From Thermoleophilia bacterium (lineage in GTDB: Bacteria > Actinomycetota > Thermoleophilia > Gaiellales > Gaiellaceae): a stretch of DNA of 64,000 nt. Position 1 is the stretch's first letter. Each line of letters starts with the position of its first letter. The stretch spans positions 62,001 to 126,000 of the forward strand of contig JADLFG010000017.1 of assembly GCA_020845695.1 (NCBI GenBank). Direction: 5' to 3'. The position numbers were made by a program, and so were the translations under genes. The notes beneath the pieces are model-generated. The model saw only the letters and a program-made list of their open reading frames with translations. It was not told the DNA's origin and did not search any database. Shown here in pieces: positions 8,707 through 18,701 of this stretch.

Positions 8707-9162
8707 CTACCGCAGCGCCGCGACGTCGAACGCCGGCGCGAAGGGGTTCAGAAAGCGGACTCCTTCGATCAGCCGGCCGTGCGAGAGGTCCTCGGTGAGA
8801 ACGGTCGCGATCCCGCTCAGCTTCGCGGTCGCCCAGATCAGGCCGTCCCAGTAGGAAACCTGATGCTCGCCGACAGCCCGGATCGCCTCGAGGACCGCCG
8901 CGCTGGTGGCGGTACAGACAGTCCAGCCCCGGACGAACGCGGCGACATTCCACCCCGCCTCCTCGTGACTGAGTGGAGGGCGAAGCTTGCGCGTCACGGT
9001 CGTGAAGAACTCGCCGAGCACCTGCGTGCTCACGGCACCGCGAGCTTCTCGCTCGAGCTGCTCGAGGACGTACAGCGCGTGCTGTTGCTTCGCCCGATCG
9101 AGCGGGTCGTAGGCGTACACGAGGATGTTCGTGTCAACGAGCGCGGCGGCGGGCGAGCTCAT
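8707..9162 (-). CDS. PIN-domain ribonuclease toxin, VapC-like
   Basis: 151 residues. The N-terminal [12 protein letters not shown] contains the first acidic residue of the PIN nuclease site; Glu in QVLGEFF and Asp residues in SYWDGLIWA and LTEDLSHG complete the usual acidic quartet. VapC toxins cleave RNA, often initiator tRNA or rRNA. The ATG at 9162 lies inside the upstream antitoxin gene (29-bp overlap), typical of type II modules. The catalytic residues look intact, so it is predicted active. Confidence 0.85.
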   Translation of the reverse strand: MSSPAAALVDTNILVYAYDPLDRAKQQHALYVLEQLEREARGAVSTQVLGEFFTTVTRKLRPPLSHEEAGWNVAAFVRGWTVCTATSAAVLEAIRAVGEHQVSYWDGLIWATAKLSGIATVLTEDLSHGRLIEGVRFLNPFAPAFDVAALR

Positions 9163-9421
9163 CGAGCCGCTCCTCGTAGAGCTCGTCACGGGTCCAGGTG
9201 CGCCTCCCCTGCGGCACCTCCAGACGGCCCCGCTCGCGCATGAACGCGAGCGCGTCCTGCCAGAGCGCCTCGTCCTCGGGGAGCCGGCGGGGCTTCGTGA
9301 CGTGGTCGATGCCCTGCCGGATCAACTCCGACTCCGTGACGCCGAGCTGCGCCGAGCGCTGCTTGAGCAGCTCGTCCTGCTCGGGCTCGATGTAGACCTG
9401 CTTGCGCACCATCCTTGGCAT
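9134..9421 (-). CDS. Ribbon-helix-helix antitoxin of the VapC-like toxin
   Basis: 95 residues. The N-terminus ([10 protein letters not shown], then a two-helix segment with [13 protein letters not shown]) is a ribbon-helix-helix DNA-binding fold; the basic, acidic C-terminal tail would wrap the toxin. Start ATG 9421 is chosen because a TACCCT hexamer ends exactly 7 nt before it; an in-frame ATG at 9412 is possible. It should neutralise the PIN toxin and repress its own promoter. Confidence 0.8.
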   Translation of the reverse strand: MPRMVRKQVYIEPEQDELLKQRSAQLGVTESELIRQGIDHVTKPRRLPEDEALWQDALAFMRERGRLEVPQGRRTWTRDELYEERLDELARRRAR

Positions 9422-9439
9422 ACATCGTAGGGTACATCG
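9421..9439 (-). promoter_or_regulatory. Leaderless promoter with overlapping direct repeats, candidate antitoxin operator
   Basis: On the minus strand two CGATGTA direct repeats (9439-9433 and 9427-9421) flank the -10 hexamer TACCCT (9434-9429). The antitoxin ATG is 7 nt after the hexamer. Repeats on both sides of the -10 fit autorepression by the antitoxin; no protein-DNA evidence exists. Confidence 0.5.
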
Positions 9440-9484
9440 CGCCGTGTCATCGTCCATTCCGGACGGCGGCGGCTTACTGGGAAA

Positions 9485-9498
9485 CGAACAGGTGTTCG
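9485..9498. promoter_or_regulatory. SOS (LexA) box upstream of uvrA
   Basis: CGAACAGGTGTTCG matches the Gram-positive/actinobacterial LexA consensus CGAAC-N4-GTTCG with perfect 5-bp arms. It lies 14 bp upstream of the -10 hexamer, overlapping the expected -35 position, where bound LexA would block transcription until DNA damage. Confidence 0.85.
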
Positions 9499-9512
9499 TC
9501 CGATGCCCTGGC

Positions 9513-9518
9513 TAGACT
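9513..9518 (+). promoter_or_regulatory. -10 element TAGACT of uvrA
   Basis: TAGACT ends 7 nt before the uvrA ATG at 9526, predicting a leaderless mRNA. The -35 region is occupied by the LexA box. Confidence 0.6.
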
Positions 9519-9525
9519 CTCCGCG

Positions 9526-12360
<2,835 letters not shown>

Positions 12361-12574
12361 GCCCGGCGGCGCCCCCGGGGCCCCGGGCCCGCGGGGCGTC
12401 GCCGCCCGTCCCCCTGTCACTCCGGCCGCCCCGGGCGGCCGGCCGCCAAGGTCGCGTCGGCACAAGGTGGCGTAACCCCGCCCGCGAAGGCTCGCCCGGG
12501 AGCTGAATCGCGTCCGCCACGCGGGCGCGGGGCGAGCCGAGCGTGGCCCGGCGGCCGGCCCCACTCGAATAGAT
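12361..12574. other. Intergenic region after uvrA with a GC-rich hairpin
   Basis: An imperfect stem (GGCGGCGCCCC at 12365-12375 against GGGGC-GTC-GCCGCC at 12393-12406) sits directly after the uvrA stop and may end its transcript, though no T-run follows. The rest to 12574 is GC-rich with no coding pattern I trust. Confidence 0.4.
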
Positions 12575-12604
12575 CTGACAACAACCGTGAAAATGGTTTA
12601 GTCT
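12575..12604 (+). promoter_or_regulatory. Promoter of the FTR1-cytochrome operon with internal inverted repeat
   Basis: CTGACA (12575-12580) and TAGTCT (12599-12604) are separated by 18 bp and stand out as an AT-rich island. Between them AACC (12583-12586) and GGTT (12595-12598) form an inverted repeat, a possible metalloregulator operator. Predicted start ~12611, giving a ~50-nt leader with ribosome site GGGGAGAG. It does not match the canonical IdeR/DtxR box. Confidence 0.5.
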
Positions 12605-12662
12605 TTCCCGACAGGGCCTGTAAGTCGGTCCTTACACGCCGTCAGGTTGCGGGGAGAGCGCC

Positions 12663-15158
12663 GTGAGAGTTCCGCCACGCGAGTCAGAGACAGCCAGGAT
12701 GAGCGGGGCGCCGCCGACCGGGCGGCCGCGGTGCGCGCGGGAGCGGGGCGCCCGGACCGTTCCGCGGGGGGACGCCGTCCTCCGCGCGCTGCGCCGCCCG
12801 CGGGTCGGGCCCGTCCTCTCGCTCGCGCTCGCCCTGTCACTCGCTTGCGGGGTGATCTGGGGCGCGGGCACGGCGTCCGCTCAGAGCTCGTCCCCCTGGC
12901 AGGTGGCGGAGCGGATTCGCGACCTGGCGTTCGAGGCCCAGAACCACCTCTACGCCGCCGACCGCGGCGAGCAGCCGGCCGCGCACCGTGAGGCCGCCCT
13001 CGCCCTGCTCGAAGAGGCGCGGACCGCGTACGTCGAGGCGCTCCAGCCCGACCTGCGCGCGCTGGCGCCCGCCGCCGATCGCGTCATCGCCGAGGTGCTG
13101 GGCGCGGCCCGGGCCGCCGCGGAGGAGGGCAACGGCTCAGCGCTGGCCGCCGCCCGGGGGCGGCTCTGGGCGGGCTTGGTCGGTGGCAGCTACCGGGCCG
13201 CTCTGGCCAGTCTCGGGGCCGGGGACGCCGACGCGGCCGCCCTCTGGCTCCGCCTGCGGGAATACCGCGAGGCGACGAAGGCCGCACCGGCGGCGACCGG
13301 AGCCGCGGAGGCGCTGAACGCCCTGCGAGCGGGCGAGCGGTCGCCCGCCGAGGCGCTCGCCGCGGTCGACAGCGACCTGCGCGACGCCTACTTCTACCGT
13401 CTGCGCAATGCCCTGAACGACCTCTCCGACGCGGCCGAGAAGGGATTCGTCACCCGCGCGGCGGAGTGGGCCGGACTGGCGCGTGGCTACTTCGAGATCC
13501 TTCGCGACGACTTCGCCGGTAAGCGTGGCGACGGCGCTGCCGCGTCCCTGGCCGGGGTTCTGGCGGCCGTGGAGGAGGCCGCGGTTGGCGGGGACTGGCG
13601 AGCCGTCGAGTCGGGCGTGGGTGAGGCCCGGTCTGCGCTCGCCGAATACCAGCCGGTCGAGCTGACGGGCGAGGAGGTGGCGGAGCGGGCCAACCTGCTC
13701 TACCTGTTTCTCGATCTCGTCCGGGTCGAGTACCGAGACGGGGTACGCGACGGCGAGATCGTGATCCCGATCGAGTACCAGGAAGCCATGACCTTCCGCG
13801 CGCAGGCGCACGGGATCTTCGAGGAGCTGCGCCCGATCCTGGCCGCCGCGGACAGCGGGGCCGCCGCACGCCTGGAGGAGCTCCTGGGCGAGCTCGAGTC
13901 CGTGCTCGCTGACCTCGGCGACCGGGTGCAGGTGGAGCGCCTCGTGGAGGAGGCGCTGACCCTGGTGGAGTCGACGCTCGAGGTTCAGACCGATACCAGC
14001 TCGGCAGCGGCTGCCTTCCCGATCATCAGCACCCTGCTCGACGAGGTGCTCTCGTCGGCGCGGCAGGGCCGCTACGAGGACGCCGAGCGAGCGCGGCTGG
14101 AGGCCTACGCGGTGTTCGAGAGCGGGCCGGAGCTGAATCTCGCTCAGCGCGCCCCCGGTGCGAGCCGCGAGCTCGAGGGTCTGTTCTGGGAGGGGGCGGG
14201 CGGGAGCAAGGGGCTGGCCACGCTGCTGAGGGAGCACGCGGCGCCGGGCGAGATCGAAACCGCCATCGCGGCGCTGACGACGAAGCTCGCCGAGGCGGAG
14301 CGGCTTCTGGGAGTGCGCCTGAGCGGCATCTCGGCGGCGGCCCACGCGGCGGTGATCATCATCCGCGAGGGGCTCGAGGCCCTGCTGATCGTGGGGGCGA
14401 TCCTCGGCTACCTGCGCGCGACGGGGGAGCCGAGGAAGTACCGCCTGTGGACGTATGCCGGCGTCGCGGCCGCGATCGTGCTCAGCCTGCTCACGTGGGT
14501 GGCCGCGCGCAGCCTGGTCACGATCAGCGTCGCCAACCGCGAGCTGATCGAGGGCGTGGCCAGCCTGATCGCCGTGGCCGTCCTCTTCTACGTGACCAAC
14601 TGGCTATTCCACAAGGTCTACGTCGTGGACTGGATGACCTTCATCAAGGGGAAGGTGGGCAAGGCGGTGACGGGCGGCTCGGCGCTCGCGCTCGCGGGGC
14701 TGGGTTTCACGGTCGTCTACCGCGAGGGGTTCGAGACGGTGCTCTTCTACCAGGCGCTGCTCTTCGACGCGAGCTCGACGGCGGTCCTGCTCGGATTCGT
14801 CGCCGGCTCGGCGGTCATTCTCGCTTTGGCGTACGCGATCCTGCGGCTGAGCGTGCGAGTCCCGCTCAAGCTGTTCTTCACGATCACGGGACTCGTGATG
14901 CTGCTGCTCGCCTTCAGCTTCACCGGGGCGGGGATCCGCGAGCTGCAGGAGGCGGGGATCGTGACTGCCACCCTGCTCGAATGGATGCCGGAGAACGTTC
15001 TCCTGATGGAGACCCTGGGGATCTTCCCCACGGTCGAGACGACCCTCGCCCAGGCGCTGTTCGTCTGCCTGATCGCATCCACGTTCATCTACAGCCGCTG
15101 GCGGGGCCAGAGGGATCCCGCTCGGCCGGTTGCCATCGCAGAGAAGGAGGGAGCATGA
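12663..15158 (+). CDS. FTR1/EfeU family iron permease with large N-terminal extracellular domain
   Basis: 831 residues, far longer than EfeU (~280). A basic N-terminus and hydrophobic segment ending ASAQ near residue 75 form a signal sequence or anchor. Residues ~75-550 are a helical, Glu/Ala-rich extracytoplasmic region. Residues ~555-815 hold about seven membrane helices with both FTR1 iron motifs, IIREGLEALLIV and YREGFETVLF (REXXE type, Glu ligands for Fe3+). GTG 12663 follows GGGGAGAG. FTR1 permeases import iron after oxidation of Fe2+. Downstream genes overlap or abut and encode a lipoprotein and two cytochromes, so this heads an iron-redox-uptake operon. Confidence 0.88.
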   Translation: MRVPPRESETARMSGAPPTGRPRCARERGARTVPRGDAVLRALRRPRVGPVLSLALALSLACGVIWGAGTASAQSSSPWQVAERIRDLAFEAQNHLYAADRGEQPAAHREAALALLEEARTAYVEALQPDLRALAPAADRVIAEVLGAARAAAEEGNGSALAAARGRLWAGLVGGSYRAALASLGAGDADAAALWLRLREYREATKAAPAATGAAEALNALRAGERSPAEALAAVDSDLRDAYFYRLRNALNDLSDAAEKGFVTRAAEWAGLARGYFEILRDDFAGKRGDGAAASLAGVLAAVEEAAVGGDWRAVESGVGEARSALAEYQPVELTGEEVAERANLLYLFLDLVRVEYRDGVRDGEIVIPIEYQEAMTFRAQAHGIFEELRPILAAADSGAAARLEELLGELESVLADLGDRVQVERLVEEALTLVESTLEVQTDTSSAAAAFPIISTLLDEVLSSARQGRYEDAERARLEAYAVFESGPELNLAQRAPGASRELEGLFWEGAGGSKGLATLLREHAAPGEIETAIAALTTKLAEAERLLGVRLSGISAAAHAAVIIIREGLEALLIVGAILGYLRATGEPRKYRLWTYAGVAAAIVLSLLTWVAARSLVTISVANRELIEGVASLIAVAVLFYVTNWLFHKVYVVDWMTFIKGKVGKAVTGGSALALAGLGFTVVYREGFETVLFYQALLFDASSTAVLLGFVAGSAVILALAYAILRLSVRVPLKLFFTITGLVMLLLAFSFTGAGIRELQEAGIVTATLLEWMPENVLLMETLGIFPTVETTLAQALFVCLIASTFIYSRWRGQRDPARPVAIAEKEGA

Positions 15159-16258
15159 TCGTGTCCAAGCGAGCCGCGCTCGCGCTTGCCGCCGTCGTGT
15201 CCGCGGTCTCGCTGCTCGCCGCGTGCGGAGGCGGCGGCGGCGAATCCGCGCCGACGGCGACCGCGACGGCGACCGCGTCGGCGGCAGTGGACACCGCCGG
15301 GATCAAGGACTACCTGCTCGAGCACGGAAACCAGATGGCGGAGAGCACCGCCGCCATCGAGGCCGATGCCGAAGCGTACTTCGCGATCATCGAGGGCCGC
15401 GATTTCGACTACCGGGTCGCCTGGGCCGACCGCCGCGAGGAGCTGGTCGAGCTCCTGGTCGGCGCCAAGCAGAAGTGGATTCTCGCGCACAACGACTACG
15501 AGCTGATCGAGGGGATCGTGGCCGGCGTTCCGTCGCTCTCGTACTACGACACCTGGATCGACGCCGGCCCGCCGGCCACCGAGGCTCCGGAGGAGGCCGT
15601 GGACTGGGTCTTGGAGCTTGGCGACGGGCGCACGCTCGACAGCCCCGGCAACATCTTCCACCACCTGCTGGAGACGACCCTGTGGGGAACGGTGCCCGAC
15701 TACACCGGCCAGCGGGCGGATCTCGACGGCGACGGCGAGGACGAGCTGGGCGAGGTGCTGCCCGAGGCGTACGTCTTCCTCGCCGCGGCGCAGGCGATGA
15801 ACGACGCCACGGCCGAGATGAACGCCGCGATCGCCGACTGGGAACCGACTCCCGAGGACGCCTTCACGGCGCTCGTGACGATGATCCCGACCATGGGCGA
15901 GTACTTCGAGGAGTGGAAGCTCTCGGCGTTCATCACGGGGGAGGACCCGCGCTTCGTGGCCCAGACCCGCCTCGTCGACATCAGGGGCATCGGCACCAGC
16001 CTGAACGTGATCTACTCCCACCTCGACCCGGCGGTTGCCGCCCGGGACGCGGCGCTCGCCGAGCAGATCACGAGCGGCTTCACCGACCTGCTCGATTTCG
16101 TCGACCAGGTGTACACGCAGGAGCAGGCCGGGGCGGGCTTCGGGCCCGAGGAGGCCGATGCTCTGGGAACCGAGGCCCAGGACAAGGCCCAGGCGCTGGC
16201 CGCCCTGGTTGCCCAGGCGGCGACCGCCCTCGAGCTCGAGCTCGAGCCCGAGCGGTGA
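15155..16258 (+). CDS. Exported lipoprotein, EfeO/imelysin-like iron-binding candidate
   Basis: 367 residues. A lipobox LLAACGGG (Cys near residue 23) follows a short signal peptide; a Thr/Ala spacer precedes a helical body. The body has many acidic residues and an IFHHLLETTLWG segment whose adjacent histidines and Glu are possible metal ligands. The EfeO assignment rests on location directly after an FTR1 permease (ATGA overlap, ribosome site GAAGGAGGG) and on architecture; I cannot confirm the family HxxE motif. It probably presents iron to the permease on the outer face of the membrane. Confidence 0.65.
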   Translation: MIVSKRAALALAAVVSAVSLLAACGGGGGESAPTATATATASAAVDTAGIKDYLLEHGNQMAESTAAIEADAEAYFAIIEGRDFDYRVAWADRREELVELLVGAKQKWILAHNDYELIEGIVAGVPSLSYYDTWIDAGPPATEAPEEAVDWVLELGDGRTLDSPGNIFHHLLETTLWGTVPDYTGQRADLDGDGEDELGEVLPEAYVFLAAAQAMNDATAEMNAAIADWEPTPEDAFTALVTMIPTMGEYFEEWKLSAFITGEDPRFVAQTRLVDIRGIGTSLNVIYSHLDPAVAARDAALAEQITSGFTDLLDFVDQVYTQEQAGAGFGPEEADALGTEAQDKAQALAALVAQAATALELELEPER

Positions 16259-16271
16259 GGAGGCCCCGGGC

Positions 16272-16862
16272 GTGAGCCAGGTCTCCGGCGACACGATGAG
16301 CGCCGTCGGATCCGCGGTCGGAAGGCCGGAAGACCGTCCCGGACAACGCCGGGGAGGGTCTCAGCGCCTGCGCCTGCTGGCCTTCGCCGGCCTTTTCGGT
16401 GCGGCGCTGGTGAGCGGCTTCTACTACTACCTCGTCCCGCACGGAATCAACTGGAATGCGGCGCAGGTGATGCTGATCGCGCACATCGCCCTCGGCGTGC
16501 TCGCCTTCGTCGCGCTCGCTCCCTTCGTCGTCGCCCACCAGCGCCACCAGGACGGCAGCTCCCTGCTTCTGCTCGCGCCCTGGCTGCGCCGCTGGCGCCG
16601 GGGCGCGGGTGCCGCCGAGGCCCACCCCCAGCGGCTGGTCGGCCACGCGCTGCACTGGAGCCTGCTGCTCGTGGTCGCGAGCGGCGTCTTCGTCGCCGTT
16701 CCCGGTCTCCTGTTCTACGCGGGCGCCGTCTGGCTCCTCACCTATGAGAGCTACCAGGTCGGGAACGCGGTGCACCTCGGCCTGACGGTCGTCGCTCTCG
16801 GTCTGATGCTCCTGCACTGGCGCCTGCTGCGCAGGCTCCGCGCCCGGAACGATCGCCGATGA
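16272..16862 (+). CDS. Cytochrome b561-like membrane protein
   Basis: 196 residues with four predicted membrane helices (about residues 35-58, 64-90, 117-150 and 158-182). Histidines sit within or at the ends of the helices: LIAHIALG, VVAHQRH, GHALHWSL, AVHLGLT and LLHWRLL, suitable for bis-His b-heme ligation. GTG 16272 lies 13 bp after the lipoprotein gene; an in-frame ATG at 16296 is an alternative. Its stop overlaps the next start (ATGA), and that gene encodes a multiheme cytochrome c. The pair probably passes electrons between the quinone pool and the cell surface. The family call is by architecture only. Confidence 0.7.
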   Translation: MSQVSGDTMSAVGSAVGRPEDRPGQRRGGSQRLRLLAFAGLFGAALVSGFYYYLVPHGINWNAAQVMLIAHIALGVLAFVALAPFVVAHQRHQDGSSLLLLAPWLRRWRRGAGAAEAHPQRLVGHALHWSLLLVVASGVFVAVPGLLFYAGAVWLLTYESYQVGNAVHLGLTVVALGLMLLHWRLLRRLRARNDRR

Positions 16863-18376
16863 CGCCATTCCGCCTCCTGATGCTCGGCGGCCTCCTCTGC
16901 GGCCTGATCGCCATGGTCCTGACGTTCGTGCTCTCCCGCCCCGAGAGTGACGGGCTGGCGCTCGGCCGGGACGTACCGTTCTACTCGTTGCCCTGGAACG
17001 ACAATCCGTTCTACCCGGGCGAGATCACCACGGCGGACGGCCAGCTCGCCAACTGGAAGACGGTCCCCTCGGCCGAGTTCTGCGCCCAGTGCCACAGCAA
17101 GGAGTACCGGGAGTGGGCCGTCTCCATCCACAGCGTCTCCGGCCCGGATCTGATCTACGAGACGGCGATCGCGGCGAACGAGCACGCCCACGACAGCCGT
17201 CAGGGCACCGAGAAGATCCGCTGGTGCGATAGCTGCCACGAGCCGTTGGCCACCCTGATGGGCGGGGTGAATCCCACCCCGGTCGTGGGCTCGAACGCCG
17301 CCGCCGCCGAGGGAACGAGCTGTATCGTCTGCCACACAGCCGTGGCGGCGGAGCCGCTGGTCGGGAACGGGGCGCTCACGCTCGCGATCAACGGCATCAA
17401 CGACTACTTCGATCCCGCCCTGATCATGGCCGCCCCGGCGGAGCATGCGCGAGCGATGCAGGCGAAGTCGCACAATCCACTCATGGGGCAATCCGCGTTC
17501 TGCGGCGCCTGTCACACGGAGATCCGTCCCGTCGCGATCAACGGGCAGGAGCCGATGAACCTGCAGGACACCTATGACGAGTGGCGACGGAGCGAGTACG
17601 CGGACGAGGGGATCCAGTGTCAGGATTGCCACATGAGCACGGATCCGGCCGGGTACGTCGCCGCCCTCAAGCGTGGCGAGCGACCGGCGAGCCCGGTCTC
17701 GCACCGGTTCGTGGGCATCAACTACCTCCTGACCTCGGCCGACCTGCCGAACAACCTGATCACGCTGCTGCGCGGCGGCTATCCCCCCGGCGTCATGACG
17801 ACCGAGGAGTGGAAGGCGTCGCTGAGAGAGCAGCGGCGCCTGATCATCGAGCTCCTGGAGGAGGCGGCTGAGCTGGACATCGAGGCGCCCCCGGCGGCGA
17901 CGCCCGGGAGGGAGACGACGCTGAGCGTGGTTGTCACCAACAGCGGCGCCGGGCACAGCCTGCCAACGGGGCCGCTCGATCAGCGATTCATGTGGCTCGA
18001 GGTCAGAGTCACAGACGCCGACGGCCGGGTCTCGTACCACACCGGCTGGTTCGACGACCAGACGGGTGCGGTCGATCCGGAGGCGGAGACCTACATCAAG
18101 CTCCTCCACGACCGGAACGGCGACCGCATCATGCGCCACATCCTCTTCGACGTCGACCGGATCGAGTACACGCGCCGCCCGATTCCGGCCAAGGCCAGCG
18201 ATCGTGTCCCCTACACGTTCACCGTTCCGGCCGACGCGCGCGGCCCGCTCACCGTCGAGGTGAGGCTGTGGTACAAGCTCGCCCTGCAGGAGCTCGTGAC
18301 CTACGCCCTGAAGATGGACTGGGTCGCGCCCCCGGTCCTGATCGCCGAGACGAGGGCCGAGATCGCGCTTCGGTGA
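16859..18376 (+). CDS. Membrane-anchored pentaheme cytochrome c
   Basis: 505 residues. An N-terminal hydrophobic segment (residues ~5-26) would anchor the protein with its bulk outside. Five CxxCH c-heme motifs occur in order: CAQCH, CDSCH, CIVCH, CGACH and CQDCH (residues ~75-260). Spacing resembles cytochrome c-554-type multiheme proteins. The C-terminal third is a beta domain containing NSGAGHSLPTG, a motif common after multiheme modules. It overlaps the cytochrome b-like gene and ends the FTR1 operon. Oxidation of Fe2+ or reduction of Fe3+ at the permease is the inferred role; extracellular respiration is the alternative. Confidence 0.85.
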   Translation: MTPFRLLMLGGLLCGLIAMVLTFVLSRPESDGLALGRDVPFYSLPWNDNPFYPGEITTADGQLANWKTVPSAEFCAQCHSKEYREWAVSIHSVSGPDLIYETAIAANEHAHDSRQGTEKIRWCDSCHEPLATLMGGVNPTPVVGSNAAAAEGTSCIVCHTAVAAEPLVGNGALTLAINGINDYFDPALIMAAPAEHARAMQAKSHNPLMGQSAFCGACHTEIRPVAINGQEPMNLQDTYDEWRRSEYADEGIQCQDCHMSTDPAGYVAALKRGERPASPVSHRFVGINYLLTSADLPNNLITLLRGGYPPGVMTTEEWKASLREQRRLIIELLEEAAELDIEAPPAATPGRETTLSVVVTNSGAGHSLPTGPLDQRFMWLEVRVTDADGRVSYHTGWFDDQTGAVDPEAETYIKLLHDRNGDRIMRHILFDVDRIEYTRRPIPAKASDRVPYTFTVPADARGPLTVEVRLWYKLALQELVTYALKMDWVAPPVLIAETRAEIALR

Positions 18377-18701
18377 CGTCGCGCGCTCGCCGTCAGTCGT
18401 CTTGCGTCCGGATGCGGCCGGGCAGGAAGACCCGGAGTGAGGGGGCCAGTCCGACCGAGGCGAGCGCCGCGGTCGAGGCGCTCGCGCGCGAGCTCTGAGC
18501 GGCTCGCACCCGCCCGCGCGGCGGCCTGTTCATCGTCTTGACGCTCTGACCGGGGCGGGCTACGCTCGCGGCAGCAGCGCACGCTCGCGGGCCCCCGCGG
18601 GCCTGCGTCCTCCCGGAGAGCGCGATGAGGATTCCCCGGATCTCTGGCCCCACCCGGCGAGCGTGCGGTCCGGGAGCTGGTCCCCGGCGTCACGCGCGCT
18701 C
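18377..18701 (+). promoter_or_regulatory. Intergenic region with a sigma70-type promoter for the sensor kinase
   Basis: TTGACG (18538-18543) and TACGCT (18561-18566) with an exact 17-bp spacer form one of the best promoters in the window; start predicted near 18573. The ~130-nt leader to ATG 18702 contains a GC-rich inverted repeat (CGCGGG...CCCGCG near 18585-18605). I see no convincing gene here. Confidence 0.6.
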
